Shown here: one piece after another, positions 8,066-16,577 of the stretch | Layout: each line of letters begins with the position of its first letter | Position numbering within the stretch: the stretch's first letter is position 1 | NCBI GenBank assembly: GCA_045634325.1 | Contig: JAZRAA010000016.1 | Coordinates: 1 to 64,000 of the forward strand | DNA: 64,000 nucleotides | Source of the DNA: URNF01 sp045634325 | GTDB lineage: Bacteria > Bacillota > Clostridia > Oscillospirales > Acutalibacteraceae | Reading direction: 5' to 3' | Made by a program: the position numbers and the translations under genes | Notes under the pieces: generated by a model | Told to the model about the DNA's origin: nothing | Seen by the model: only the letters and a program-made list of their open reading frames with translations | Database searches by the model: none

Positions 8066-8836
8066 TCAATCTATACCAAATAGCCGTCTGGCGTTTTGTG
8101 CGGTGATGCGCAACAGTTCCTCTGTTTGCATACCGCGGATTTGGGCAATCTTTGCGGCGGTGTAGGCAATCATGGAGGAATCACATCGTTTGCCACGCAT
8201 TGGCACGGGCGCCATATACGGCGCATCTGTTTCAAGGAGCAAACGGTCGAGCGGTACTTCGGCGGCTACCAACGGTGCGGTGCGTGCATTTTTAAAGGTA
8301 ACCACACCGCCCAATCCGATATACAGTCCCAGTTCCACCGTTTCTCGCATGGTTTCCACACTGCCCGAAAAACAGTGCACCACCCCGCGCGGACGGTATT
8401 TTCGCAACAGTTCGAGCGTGTCGGCGTGCGCTTCACGGTCGTGGATGATGACCGGCAGATTATGTGCTTGTGCGATGCTTAACTGCGCCTCAAACACGAG
8501 CTTTTGCCGGTCTTTGGGGCAATCGTCCAACCAGTGATAGTCCAGCCCGATTTCGCCCACCGCCACCGTTTTTTCGTATTGTAAATAGGGCAGCAATTGT
8601 TGTTCCAGTGTTTCTGCGTCAACGTTTGCAGCACGTTCGGGATGTATTCCCGCCGCCATATACAAAAACGGGTACTGTTCGCAAAGTTCACGATTGTGTG
8701 CGCAACTGTCCAAACAATCCGCGCAATCGATTACCCCGCACACACCGTTTGCGGTGAGCGAGGTGAGTAACGCATTGCGGTCATCGTAAAAGGCATGCGC
8801 ATCATAGTGCGCATGGGAATCAAAAATTTCCATCAT
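8066..8836 (-). CDS. TatD family metal-dependent hydrolase (DNase)
   Basis: A 256-residue TIM-barrel metallohydrolase of the TatD/YcfH family; members act as 3'-5' exonucleases or D-aminoacyl-tRNA deacylases. Metal ligands appear in FDSHAHYD near the start, then VGEIGLDYHW (Glu), VIIHDREA (His), VVHCFSG (His) and LLETDAPYMAP (Asp). AGGAG precedes the ATG at 8836 with good spacing. It is transcribed alone between two terminators, upstream of the YitT-like gene. Confidence 0.9.
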   Translation of the reverse strand: MMEIFDSHAHYDAHAFYDDRNALLTSLTANGVCGVIDCADCLDSCAHNRELCEQYPFLYMAAGIHPERAANVDAETLEQQLLPYLQYEKTVAVGEIGLDYHWLDDCPKDRQKLVFEAQLSIAQAHNLPVIIHDREAHADTLELLRKYRPRGVVHCFSGSVETMRETVELGLYIGLGGVVTFKNARTAPLVAAEVPLDRLLLETDAPYMAPVPMRGKRCDSSMIAYTAAKIAQIRGMQTEELLRITAQNARRLFGID

Positions 8837-8856
8837 ACTTGTTCTCCTGTGAAAAA

Positions 8857-8884
8857 AGCGCGCAACAACGTTGCGCGCTTTTTG
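8857..8884 (-). terminator. Rho-independent terminator, HPr gene
   Basis: AGCGCGCAAC/GTTGCGCGCT stem with a 3-nt loop and T-run on the minus strand. Confidence 0.85.
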
Positions 8885-8897
8885 GTATATACGAATT

Positions 8898-9161
8898 TTA
8901 CTCAGCGAAACCGGATTCCACCAGAGCTACCAGTTCTTCGACGGCTTGCTCTTCGTCTGCGCCGTCAGCGATAACGCGGATGGCGGTGCCGCCCACAATA
9001 CCCAAGGACAAAACGCCCAACAGGCTCTTTGCATTCACGCGGCGGTCTTCTTTTTCAACCCAGATGGAAGATTTGAAGCTGTTAGCTTTCTGGATAAAGA
9101 AAGTTGCGGGACGCGCATGCAAACCGACTTGGTTTTGAACCATAACATCTTTAACGCACAT
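8898..9161 (-). CDS. ptsH: HPr phosphocarrier protein
   Basis: An 87-residue HPr. The PTS phosphorylation site is His15 in GLHARPA and the regulatory site for HPr kinase is Ser46 in NAKSLLGVLSLG, so it has both the sugar-transport and carbon-catabolite functions. The start at 9161 has AAGGAG 8 nt upstream; in-frame codons further upstream are in the promoter. No ptsI or hprK is adjacent, as is common in Clostridia. It has its own strong promoter and terminator. Confidence 0.93.
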   Translation of the reverse strand: MCVKDVMVQNQVGLHARPATFFIQKANSFKSSIWVEKEDRRVNAKSLLGVLSLGIVGGTAIRVIADGADEEQAVEELVALVESGFAE

Positions 9162-9215
9162 AGTGGAAACTCCTTTTCGTATAAAACATAAGTTTGTTAC
9201 AAAATTGCTATTATC

Positions 9216-9243
9216 AGTATACCACAAAAATATGTTTCGTCAA
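9216..9243 (-). promoter_or_regulatory. Sigma-A promoter of the HPr gene
   Basis: Minus strand TTGACG (9238-9243), 16-nt spacer, TATACT (9216-9221). The remaining AT-rich 9244-9380 shows no gene or clear terminator. Confidence 0.75.
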
Positions 9244-9380
9244 TGTATTTCGTTTGCGAAAAATCTCGATTTGTGCAAATTTGGTTTTGTAACCGATTTT
9301 TGCCGTTTTTTTATTTTCATTTTATAAGTTTTCACAAGAAATGTGGAAAACTTTATACATAAAACCCACGAAAAACCATA

Positions 9381-10121
9381 TTATTTTTCGAAATCGAAAC
9401 CATTTTGTTGTAAAAATGCCCAATCTTTTTCACAAAGCGATGCGTTTTTGAGCATATCGGGACGATGTTTGGCGGTGCGCAACAGGGCTTGTTCGTGTCG
9501 CCAATTGCGGATGTTTTCGTGGTGTCCCGAAAGTAGAATTTCGGGAATTTCTCTACCTTCCCACACGGCGGGGCGGGTATATTGCGGGTATTCCAGCAAA
9601 CCGCCAAAATGGCTTTCGTCGGTGTAACATTCTTCGTCGGATAAAACACCGGGCACCATGCGTGCCACACAGTCGATGAGGGTCAGAGCGGGCAATTCGC
9701 CACCGGTCAGCACGTAATCGCCCACCGAAATCTGTTCGTCCACCAGCGCATCCAACACACGCTCGTCCACCCCTTCATAGTGTCCGCACAAGACACAAAC
9801 GGCGGGCAGTTCGGAAAGTTCCTTTGCACGTTGTTGGGTGAGAGTTTTGCCTTGCGGGGACATATAAATGAGGTGCGGACGGGTGCCCGCTTGCTCACAC
9901 ACCGCTTTGAAGCAATCGGCAATGGGTTGTGCGTACATCACCAGTCCTTTTCCGCCGCCGTAGGGGTAGTCGTCCACCTGCATCTGTTTGTTGGTGGTAT
10001 ACGAGCGGATTTGGTGGCAATGCACCTCAATTGCGCCTTTTTTCTGCGCTCTGCCGATAATACTTTCTCCCAAAACGGTTTCGCACATTTCGGGGAACAG
10101 GGTCATCAAATCAAATCTCAT
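9381..10121 (-). CDS. trmD: tRNA (guanine-37-N1)-methyltransferase
   Basis: A 246-residue SPOUT methyltransferase making m1G37 in tRNAs with S-adenosylmethionine. It starts MRFDLMTLFPEM, contains DDYPYGGGKGLVM and CGHYEGVDERV, and has the trefoil-knot signature SVGDYVLTGGELPA. It overlaps the rimM stop by 4 bp (ATGA), so translation is coupled. It is the last gene of the ylxM-ffh-rpsP-khpA-rimM-trmD group. Confidence 0.97.
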   Translation of the reverse strand: MRFDLMTLFPEMCETVLGESIIGRAQKKGAIEVHCHQIRSYTTNKQMQVDDYPYGGGKGLVMYAQPIADCFKAVCEQAGTRPHLIYMSPQGKTLTQQRAKELSELPAVCVLCGHYEGVDERVLDALVDEQISVGDYVLTGGELPALTLIDCVARMVPGVLSDEECYTDESHFGGLLEYPQYTRPAVWEGREIPEILLSGHHENIRNWRHEQALLRTAKHRPDMLKNASLCEKDWAFLQQNGFDFEK

Positions 10122-10627
10122 GTGTCGAACAATCCTTCCATCACACGAATGGTAATACCGTCTCCCTCCGGCTCCACCGACAGCACAATGTCGGGAATGG
10201 CGGGAATGAGCACCAATTTACCGTCGCTTGTTTGCATGTGGTAAATATCCGAAGCGCCCGTGTTGGTGACGTCCACGATTTTACCGTATACTTGGCCCGA
10301 ATCGCAGTCTTTTACCTCCAACCCGATAAGGTCACAGATAAAGTATCTGCCGGCGGGCAGTTTCAAATCACGGCGTGCGGCGTACAGCACCTTTCCACGC
10401 CAAGTGGCAGCGGTGGTGGCGTCCGCCACGCCTTCGGTTTTCATCAACACAATGCGGTGATGCGGGCGGCTTTTCACTTTGATTTTATTGACACCGTTTT
10501 CATCGGTATACAGTGTTTTTAAATTACAGAACACGGCGGGAGAATCGCACCACGGTTGCACACGCATTTCGCCTGCAATACCGTGTGTGCCCACTACTTC
10601 GCCGATTTCCAAAAATGCTTTGAGCAT
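10118..10627 (-). CDS. rimM: Ribosome maturation factor RimM
   Basis: A 169-residue 16S processing factor that binds S19 in the 30S head. It has the N-terminal barrel (FLEIGEVVGTHGIAGEMRV) and a C-terminal PRC-type barrel (DLIGLEVKDCDSGQVYGKIV). The ATG at 10627 follows GGAGGAG; an upstream in-frame codon has no ribosome binding site. It is coupled to trmD by a 4-bp overlap. A strong hairpin separates it from khpA, so it may be read through or have its own promoter. Confidence 0.95.
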   Translation of the reverse strand: MLKAFLEIGEVVGTHGIAGEMRVQPWCDSPAVFCNLKTLYTDENGVNKIKVKSRPHHRIVLMKTEGVADATTAATWRGKVLYAARRDLKLPAGRYFICDLIGLEVKDCDSGQVYGKIVDVTNTGASDIYHMQTSDGKLVLIPAIPDIVLSVEPEGDGITIRVMEGLFDT

Positions 10628-10643
10628 AGAAACTCCTCCAAAC

Positions 10644-10671
10644 AAAAAAGTCAGACCGCAAGCGGTCTGAC
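10644..10671 (-). terminator. Terminator or attenuator between khpA and rimM
   Basis: GTCAGACCG/CGGTCTGAC with a 4-nt loop and six T on the minus strand, inside an otherwise continuous operon. Confidence 0.75.
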
Positions 10672-10699
10672 CCTTTTCGTCTCGTTTAGGCGCGTGGAA

Positions 10700-10933
10700 T
10701 CAGTCAATCTCCACAGCGACCTTCACATCCTTACGGGTAGCCGCCGCGCGCATGACGGTGCGCATCGCTTTGGCAATCCGTCCCTGCTTGCCGATAACCC
10801 GACCCATATCATCGGGCGCAACATGCAGGTGATACACAACCGTGCCGTCCTCGGCAGGTGCGTCTTGTTCCACTGTAACGGCGGTGGGGTCATCCACCAA
10901 GCCCTTTGCAATGGTTACCAACAACTCTTTCAT
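10700..10933 (-). CDS. khpA: KH-domain RNA-binding protein KhpA
   Basis: A 77-residue single KH domain with the GXXG-type loop in GRVIGKQGRIAKAMRTVM. KhpA pairs with KhpB in Gram-positives and binds many RNAs, influencing cell division and envelope. It is in its usual position between rpsP and rimM. Full family length; the ATG at 10933 follows a GGAAAA-type ribosome binding site. Confidence 0.93.
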   Translation of the reverse strand: MKELLVTIAKGLVDDPTAVTVEQDAPAEDGTVVYHLHVAPDDMGRVIGKQGRIAKAMRTVMRAAATRKDVKVAVEID

Positions 10934-10966
10934 TGTGTTTTCCTTTCAAGACCTGTGCTGTTGCAA

Positions 10967-11212
10967 TTATTTCGTCATGCCGGCCTTTTTGAGCAGGGCT
11001 TTGACGGTATCGGTGGGTTGAGCACCGTTCGCAATCCATTTTTCGGCTTTTTCCAGGTCGATGTTGATTGCAGCCGGCTCAGCGAGCGGATCATAAGTGC
11101 CGATTTTCTCGATGAAACGACCGTCACGGGGATAACGGGAATCCGCTACCACAACACGATAGAACGGAGCCTTTTTCGCGCCGATGCGGCGCAGACGAAT
11201 TTTTACTGCCAT
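10967..11212 (-). CDS. rpsP: 30S ribosomal protein S16
   Basis: An 81-residue ribosomal protein starting MAVKIRLRRIGAKKAPFYRVV, with the conserved DSRYPRDGRFIEKIGTYDPL. GGAGG lies ahead of the ATG at 11212; the ATG five codons upstream overlaps this site and is rejected. It sits between ffh and khpA in the standard Firmicute order. Confidence 0.97.
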   Translation of the reverse strand: MAVKIRLRRIGAKKAPFYRVVVADSRYPRDGRFIEKIGTYDPLAEPAAINIDLEKAEKWIANGAQPTDTVKALLKKAGMTK

Positions 11213-11278
11213 AATAAGAACCTCCAAAAAAAATTACTAACAAATTTAATATCTTCAACCGTCAAAAACGGTGTGAAT

Positions 11279-12640
11279 TCAAAAACCAAACGGCATTTTT
11301 CCACCCGGCATCGGGAACGGCATTTTACCGCGCATACCTTTGCCGCCTTGGGTGTATTTTTTGAGTTGCTTCATCATTTGTTGCATGGTGTCATACTGTT
11401 TGAGCAGGCGGTTGACGTCCTCCACTTTCATACCGCAACCCGCAGCCACACGGCGTTTGCGGGAGGGGTTAAACAGTTTGGGATTACGCCGCTCACGCGG
11501 TGTCATACTCAAAATGATGGCTTCAATGCGAGAAAACTGTTTGGGGTCAATGTCCACGTCTTTCAACTGCTTACCCATGCCGGGAATCATACCGAGCATA
11601 GATTTCAAATCGCCCATTTTCTGAATTTGACGCAGTTGTGCGAGCATATCTTCCAAATCAAATTTGTCTTCGGCGAGTTTTTTAGCCAATTCTTCGGCTT
11701 CCTTTTCACTCACCTGTTGCTCCGCTTTTTCGATGAGGGACATCACGTCACCCATACCGAGAATGCGGGATGCCATGCGTTCAGGGTGGAACACTTCCAA
11801 ATCGTCCAGTTTTTCACCGATGCCCGCAAACTTGATGGGTTTACCGGTGACTGCACGGACGGAAAGTGCCGCACCACCACGGGTGTCGCCGTCCAATTTG
11901 GTCAGCATCACACCGTCAATGCCCAGCGCCTCGTCAAAGGCGGCGGCAACGTTCACGGCATCCTGACCGGTCATTGCGTCCACTACCAACAGAATTTCCT
12001 GCGGTGCGGTAGCCGATTTGATGGCTTTGAGTTCGTCCATCAGGGCGGTGTCCACGTGTAAACGGCCTGCGGTGTCTAACAACACATAGTCGTTGCCGTA
12101 GCGTTTGGCGTGTTCCACTGCTTGTTTAGCGATGGAAACGGGATTTTCGGTGCCACGTTCAAACACGGGCACGCCCGCACGCTCGCCGACCGATTGCAAC
12201 TGCGCAATCGCGGCGGGGCGGTAGATATCACAGGCAACCAGCAACGGACGATGTCCTTGCGCTTTGAGCATTTTTGCCAGTTTGCCGGAATGGGTGGTTT
12301 TACCCGAACCTTGCAGACCGCACATCAAAATGACACAAGGCGGGTGATTGGCATGTGCCAATTTTGCCGCTTGCCCGCCCATCAGAGCGGTCAATTCCTC
12401 GTTGACGATTTTGATAACCATCTGCGCAGGGGTTAGGCTTTCCATCACTTTTGCGCCGACGGCACGTTCGGTGACGGTATTGGCGAAATCTTTGGCGACT
12501 TTGAAACTGACGTCTGCTTCGAGCAGGGCGAGTCGCACTTCACGCATGGCGTCTTTGACGTCCGCTTCGGTCAAATGTCCGCGCGCACGCAGTTTTTTAA
12601 ACGATGCGGCAAGTTTTTCGGACAAACCTTCAAACGCCAT
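11279..12640 (-). CDS. ffh: Signal recognition particle GTPase Ffh
   Basis: A 453-residue SRP54 homologue that binds 4.5S/SRP RNA and signal sequences and delivers ribosomes to FtsY. It has the N-domain, then the G-domain with GLQGSGKTTHSGKLA (P-loop), DTAGRL and TKLDGDTRGGAA, then a Met-rich M-domain with GCGMKVEDVNRLLKQ and a Met/Gly-rich tail. The start is the ATG at 12640 with GGAAGGAG 7 nt upstream. It follows ylxM, the usual pair. Confidence 0.97.
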   Translation of the reverse strand: MAFEGLSEKLAASFKKLRARGHLTEADVKDAMREVRLALLEADVSFKVAKDFANTVTERAVGAKVMESLTPAQMVIKIVNEELTALMGGQAAKLAHANHPPCVILMCGLQGSGKTTHSGKLAKMLKAQGHRPLLVACDIYRPAAIAQLQSVGERAGVPVFERGTENPVSIAKQAVEHAKRYGNDYVLLDTAGRLHVDTALMDELKAIKSATAPQEILLVVDAMTGQDAVNVAAAFDEALGIDGVMLTKLDGDTRGGAALSVRAVTGKPIKFAGIGEKLDDLEVFHPERMASRILGMGDVMSLIEKAEQQVSEKEAEELAKKLAEDKFDLEDMLAQLRQIQKMGDLKSMLGMIPGMGKQLKDVDIDPKQFSRIEAIILSMTPRERRNPKLFNPSRKRRVAAGCGMKVEDVNRLLKQYDTMQQMMKQLKKYTQGGKGMRGKMPFPMPGGKMPFGF

Positions 12641-12672
12641 GTGCAAACTCCTTCCTACCTACAAAAGTGTCA

Positions 12673-13038
12673 TTACGCCTCGTTTATACGCTGTGCGGCG
12701 TCGTCAATTGCGCTCGCAATATCGTAGATTTCCGGGATGCGACCATTCAAGTCGTTGACCTGACGCAACAACTTCGCATTTTCCTGCACCGTGAGCAAAT
12801 CGTTTTGCATACGGCGGAAACGCGTGGCAAGCGCCAGCCGTTCCTCCATTTCCAACAATTGCGCTTCCGCGCGCTTGATGGAATCACGCACTCCTTGACG
12901 GGTGATGCCTTCGTTTTCGGCAATTTCAGCCAAAGAAAGGTCTTCATTATAATAATAATCGACCATCGTTCTCTGCTTTTCGGTCAGCATTTCGCCGTAG
13001 AAATCCAGCAGAAAAGAAATTTCCATGTTTTTAGACAT
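12673..13038 (-). CDS. ylxM: YlxM/p13-like DNA-binding protein, SRP-associated
   Basis: A 121-residue protein with a sigma-region-4-like HTH (LTEKQRTMVDYYYNEDLSLA, then ITRQGVRDSIKRAE) followed by a C-terminal coiled region. The family is always near ffh or ftsY and is thought to modulate the SRP pathway. GGAGG precedes the ATG at 13038 with 8-nt spacing. It is the first gene of the operon behind a strong sigma-A promoter. Confidence 0.92.
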   Translation of the reverse strand: MSKNMEISFLLDFYGEMLTEKQRTMVDYYYNEDLSLAEIAENEGITRQGVRDSIKRAEAQLLEMEERLALATRFRRMQNDLLTVQENAKLLRQVNDLNGRIPEIYDIASAIDDAAQRINEA

Positions 13039-13089
13039 TGTGCTTGCCTCCTTCCCGTAGTGTTTGGTGTAAAGCAAATACCTTTACAC

Positions 13090-13118
13090 ATTATACTGTA
13101 TATTGCCCAATTTGTCAA
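13090..13118 (-). promoter_or_regulatory. Sigma-A promoter of the ylxM-ffh operon
   Basis: Minus strand TTGACA (13113-13118), 17-nt spacer, TATAAT (13090-13095): a consensus promoter. Confidence 0.88.
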
Positions 13119-13140
13119 TAGTTTTTTTGTATTTTTAACC

Positions 13141-13177
13141 AAAAAAACGGCAGACAACGGGGCGTGTCGTCTGCCGT
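13141..13177 (-). terminator. Rho-independent terminator, queT
   Basis: ACGGCAGAC/GTCTGCCGT stem followed on the minus strand by seven T. Confidence 0.85.
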
Positions 13178-13199
13178 GTATTTATATTGGTATATATCA

Positions 13200-13724
13200 T
13201 TATAATTTGTTCGCAAGACCGCTTTTATTGACGGCGGTATACAGTAACAATCCGCCCACCGTACATGCGAGCAGTTGTCCTGCCGACACCGATGCGATAT
13301 TGAGCAGCAATATCTCTGCCGAAAAGTCGGGGAACAGCACCACCGTCAATTCGGTGCCGATGAGCAAGCCGTTCAAAATGACCGGCGGCAGACTGGCAAG
13401 CAGGGGTAAGTTTTTCAATCGAATATGCCCCCATTTGCGAGTGAGCAGTGCGGCAAGCGCAGTAGCCGTGGTGCCGATGAGGATATCCCACGCACCCGCA
13501 ACGTTTGCGCCGGTGGCAAGTCCGATGGTGTTGGAAAGCACGCAACCCACCACCAAGCCGGGAACGGCGGCGGGGGTGAAAACGGGTAAAATGGTCAACG
13601 CCTCGGACAAACGACACTGTACCGTGCCGAAGGTCATAAACGGTAGCAGTAACGTCAGTGCGCAATATAGCGCGGCAATCACCGCCGACAGCGTCAAGTG
13701 GTGAATAGTTTTCTTGTTTTGCAT
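13200..13724 (-). CDS. queT: QueT family transporter (queuosine precursor ECF S-component)
   Basis: A 174-residue membrane protein with five or six hydrophobic helices, including LSAVIAALYCALTLLLPFM, the conserved VQCRLSEALTILPVF and AWDILIGTTATALAALLT. QueT proteins act as substrate-binding subunits of energy-coupling-factor importers for preQ0/preQ1 or queuine. The ATG at 13724 follows GGGAG about 11 nt upstream. The energising EcfAAT module is not in the window. The leader just upstream looks like a cis-regulatory RNA. Confidence 0.87.
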   Translation of the reverse strand: MQNKKTIHHLTLSAVIAALYCALTLLLPFMTFGTVQCRLSEALTILPVFTPAAVPGLVVGCVLSNTIGLATGANVAGAWDILIGTTATALAALLTRKWGHIRLKNLPLLASLPPVILNGLLIGTELTVVLFPDFSAEILLLNIASVSAGQLLACTVGGLLLYTAVNKSGLANKL

Positions 13725-13728
13725 TATA

Positions 13729-13791
13729 ATAAACACTCCCTAGTTTTGTTTGGCGCAGATGCGCCCGTCAGGATGGTTTCGAACTGACGTT
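13729..13791 (-). ncRNA. Structured leader of queT, candidate preQ1 riboswitch
   Basis: Between the preceding stop and queT the minus strand can form CGTCAG/CTGACG with a 12-nt loop (TTCGAAACCATC), then GGCGC/GCGCC, then an A-rich tail AAACAAAACTA running into the GGGAG ribosome binding site. A-rich tails joining a pseudoknot to the ribosome binding site are typical of preQ1 riboswitches, and preQ1 class III aptamers are known from queT leaders in Ruminococcaceae. The class is not resolved here, and the 5' end may extend into the upstream gene. Confidence 0.42.
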
Positions 13792-14523
13792 TCAATGAAT
13801 GGTATAGACGTACCCGCGCCCTTGTTTTTCACGGGTCACAATATCGCATTCATATAATAGTTTTAATGCCGCCGACAATCGTCTGCCACGGCACCGCATG
13901 GCTTTTTCAAATTCTTTTGCGGTAAAAGACGAGGGCAGATTGGAGGGCAGACAGTTTTGAAGGTCACAAGCGTTACGAATATCCAACTGCTCGCCTAACC
14001 CCAGCGGAACACGTTCTAACCGATGCGCCCCTCGCTTGCCGTCGTTGCTCCAACCGTCTTGCAGTTTTTGTTCTTCAATATCGATGAGTTGCAGTCGAAT
14101 GGTGAGACCTCGAACGCCTAACAGTGAGCGGATGTAAAACAGCTCCGGCAACGCATCGTGAAACCCACCAACTTTGGTGGAACGGCGGGGCGTGGAACAC
14201 TCGCCTGTTTGGGGATTGACCCAGCACACTGTTTTACGGCGGGGCAGAGGATATACCACCGTCACGGGATATTCTTCCAGCAACCGCATGAGTTTCACAC
14301 GAAAAGCGGAAAAATTACCGTTTTGAATTTCGGTGACATGTTCGCCATCGAAAATATCCGCTACCGCACCGCAAGGCAGGGTGATTTCGTGGTGGCTTTC
14401 ATCCGCATCCAGCCAAAATTTCAAGGTGGCGTGTAACAGTTTTTCCTGCAACCGCCCGATGCTTTCACGGGTATCCATGCGTTGTAAGGCACGGTTGCGC
14501 GCCCACTCAAAATCGCCGTACAT
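13792..14523 (-). CDS. Unknown protein, possible degenerate PD-(D/E)XK fold plus winged helix
   Basis: A 243-residue soluble protein not recognised by name. The N-terminal half has a helix with LQEKLLHATLKFWL, then CGAVADIFDG (Asp56) and HVTEIQNGNF (Glu65-x-Gln67) followed by a hydrophobic strand VTVVYPL, an arrangement like PD-(D/E)XK nucleases with Gln in place of Lys. The C-terminal 50 residues resemble a winged helix. The start at 14523 follows GAGGA and overlaps the thioesterase stop by 17 nt, so it is translated with that gene. Nuclease activity is not established. Confidence 0.7.
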   Translation of the reverse strand: MYGDFEWARNRALQRMDTRESIGRLQEKLLHATLKFWLDADESHHEITLPCGAVADIFDGEHVTEIQNGNFSAFRVKLMRLLEEYPVTVVYPLPRRKTVCWVNPQTGECSTPRRSTKVGGFHDALPELFYIRSLLGVRGLTIRLQLIDIEEQKLQDGWSNDGKRGAHRLERVPLGLGEQLDIRNACDLQNCLPSNLPSSFTAKEFEKAMRCRGRRLSAALKLLYECDIVTREKQGRGYVYTIH

Positions 14524-15274
14524 AGTCGTCCTCGTAATCCAGTCGTGCCACAAATGCCGTGCCGCGCGTGTGGGTGCCGCTCACCCACGCTGTGCCGCCG
14601 GTGAGGTTGTCGGTTTGAAAACGCTCTTCTGCGGCGGTGAGCACCAAACGATCATCGGGTAAAATTTCTTTTTCATATCGAATGGAAAAGGAAGTGATGC
14701 GTTTGCGTGCAAGACCGCTGGGAATATTGTCGCACAGAAAATCCGCATACCGTGAATTGTTGACGTGGCCGTTGGGGTCCAGTTCGCTCCAACGGGGGCG
14801 CACAGCTGCCACCTCGGTGAGTGCGGGCGGGATTTCTTTTTTGGGGTCGGGGCAGTTGTTGCGCGCATCCGGTTGATTGGGGAACAGCAATTCTCCCAGC
14901 GCATCGGGACGCAACAATTTATGCGTGTTGGTGTCCACCAAAGCAAATGCAGTAACGCTGTCGGTGAGCGGGTTGCCGTCTTTATCGGTCAGTGTGTAGC
15001 AACGGAAAAATTGCACACCTTTCACTTCACGGTGCCACGTTTTGAGCGTCACCTGTTCGCCCATTTGCGGTAAGCGGGTGATGTGACTGCACAGCCGTGT
15101 GACCACAAAAGCCAGACCTTTATCCCGCAGTTGCGCATACGACATACCGTTTTCGGCCATATGTCGTTCTCCCGCTTCCTCTTGCAACTGTAATAATGCG
15201 GACAGGCGCAGACAACCGTCTGCGCCCACAGCGTAGGAGGGGATATACAGTGTTTGTGTATATGTCATCTCCAT
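14507..15274 (-). CDS. Acyl-ACP thioesterase
   Basis: A 255-residue double-hotdog protein of the FatA/FatB-like (PF01643) family, releasing fatty acids from acyl-ACP. The N-terminal hotdog has LRLSALLQLQEEAGERHM; the C-terminal one has SELDPNGHVNNSRYADFL, carrying the family's Asn/His region. Its ATG overlaps the serS stop (TAATG), so translation is coupled. The role is probably adjusting membrane lipid composition or supplying free fatty acids; chain-length specificity is unknown. Confidence 0.9.
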   Translation of the reverse strand: MEMTYTQTLYIPSYAVGADGCLRLSALLQLQEEAGERHMAENGMSYAQLRDKGLAFVVTRLCSHITRLPQMGEQVTLKTWHREVKGVQFFRCYTLTDKDGNPLTDSVTAFALVDTNTHKLLRPDALGELLFPNQPDARNNCPDPKKEIPPALTEVAAVRPRWSELDPNGHVNNSRYADFLCDNIPSGLARKRITSFSIRYEKEILPDDRLVLTAAEERFQTDNLTGGTAWVSGTHTRGTAFVARLDYEDDYVRRF

Positions 15275-16554
15275 TATTTAATAACCTCAATACCGCCCAT
15301 GAACGGACGCAGCACCTCCGGCACCGTCACCGAGCCGTCAGCGTTTTGATATTGCTCCACGATAGCGGGCATCACACGGCTGGTCGCAAGACCCGATGCG
15401 TTGAGCGTATGGGCGAGTTGCAGTTTGCCGTTTTCGTCGCGGTATTTGACGTTGCCGCGGCGTGCTTGATAGTCGCGCGCATTGGAAGCGGAGCTGACTT
15501 CTTTGTAGATGCCCATCGAGGGAATCCACACTTCGATATCATAGGTACGTGCCATACCGAACGAGCAGTCGCCCGCGGCGAGCTTGCTCAAACGGTAGTG
15601 CAGGCCGAGTTTTTGCACCAAACGTTCCGCTTTTGCGACCAATTCTTCAAACGCCGCATCCGAACCGTCGGCGGTGGTGTATTGTACCATTTCTACTTTG
15701 TTGAACTGGTGACCGCGAATCATACCACGCTCTTCGGAACGATAGCTGCCCGCTTCACGACGATAGCAGGGGGTGTAGGCGATATATTTACGGGGCAATT
15801 CTTCGGTGGGAATGATTTCGTCACGGTGAATGTTGACCAAAGCGGTTTCCGCAGTGGGCAACAGGAATTTATCGTCACTGGAAGTGGGGTTTTTCAGCCA
15901 ATACACTTCGTCGGCGAATTTCGGGAACTGGCCCGCAACGTAACCGCAGGTGTAACCGAGCATATGCGGCGGCAAAATCAATTCATAGCCGTCGGCAATG
16001 TGTTCGTTGATGAAGAAGTTGAGCAATGCCCATTCCAGTTGCGCACCTTTGCCGCGATACAACCAAGAACCGTTACCTGCAATTTTTGCGCCGCGCTCAT
16101 AATCAATCATACCGAGGCTTTCGCACAAATCCACGTGGTTTTTGGGTTCGAAATCGAACTGCGGTTTTTCACCGAACAAGCGAATTTCTTCGTTTTGTTC
16201 TTTGCCGCCCGCCGCAACGTCTTCGTCCGGCAGATTGGGCAAACGGAGCATACGGTCTTTTTGTTCCGCTTCCAATTTGGAAAGTTCCGCATCCTTTTCC
16301 TTGATAGCAGCAGACAATTCTTTCATCTGTGCCATCACGGCAGCGACGTCACCGCCTTCTTTTTTGATTTGGGGGATTTGCTTGGACACAGCGTTTTGTT
16401 GCGCTTTCATCGCTTCAAATTCACCGGTCAAATGACGGCGCTGCTCGTCAATTTCCAGAATTTCGTCGATGACGGCATCCAAATCCATCTCACGTTTTTT
16501 GATAGCCGCTTTCACAGCATCGGCATCGGTACGAATACGCTTTAAGTCTAACAT
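15274..16554 (-). CDS. serS: Seryl-tRNA synthetase
   Basis: A 426-residue class II aminoacyl-tRNA synthetase. It has the N-terminal coiled-coil arm (about residues 30-100), then GNGSWLYRGKGAQLE, motif 2 (YTPCYRREAGSYR) and motif 3 (NASGLATSRVMPAI). It lies directly after parB with 24 nt between them and is coupled to the thioesterase gene. There is no room for a T-box leader, unlike many Firmicute serS genes. Confidence 0.97.
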   Translation of the reverse strand: MLDLKRIRTDADAVKAAIKKREMDLDAVIDEILEIDEQRRHLTGEFEAMKAQQNAVSKQIPQIKKEGGDVAAVMAQMKELSAAIKEKDAELSKLEAEQKDRMLRLPNLPDEDVAAGGKEQNEEIRLFGEKPQFDFEPKNHVDLCESLGMIDYERGAKIAGNGSWLYRGKGAQLEWALLNFFINEHIADGYELILPPHMLGYTCGYVAGQFPKFADEVYWLKNPTSSDDKFLLPTAETALVNIHRDEIIPTEELPRKYIAYTPCYRREAGSYRSEERGMIRGHQFNKVEMVQYTTADGSDAAFEELVAKAERLVQKLGLHYRLSKLAAGDCSFGMARTYDIEVWIPSMGIYKEVSSASNARDYQARRGNVKYRDENGKLQLAHTLNASGLATSRVMPAIVEQYQNADGSVTVPEVLRPFMGGIEVIK

Positions 16555-16577
16555 AAGTAATTACCCTTTCTAGTGTA

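Noticed and set aside
10556..12061. 501-codon frame opposite ffh, rpsP and khpA
   Set aside because: Spans three well-identified genes on the other strand and resembles no protein.
15196..16545. Long frame opposite serS
   Set aside because: Antisense of seryl-tRNA synthetase; no start signals.
16555..16577. T-box leader before serS
   Set aside because: Only 23 nt separate parB and serS.
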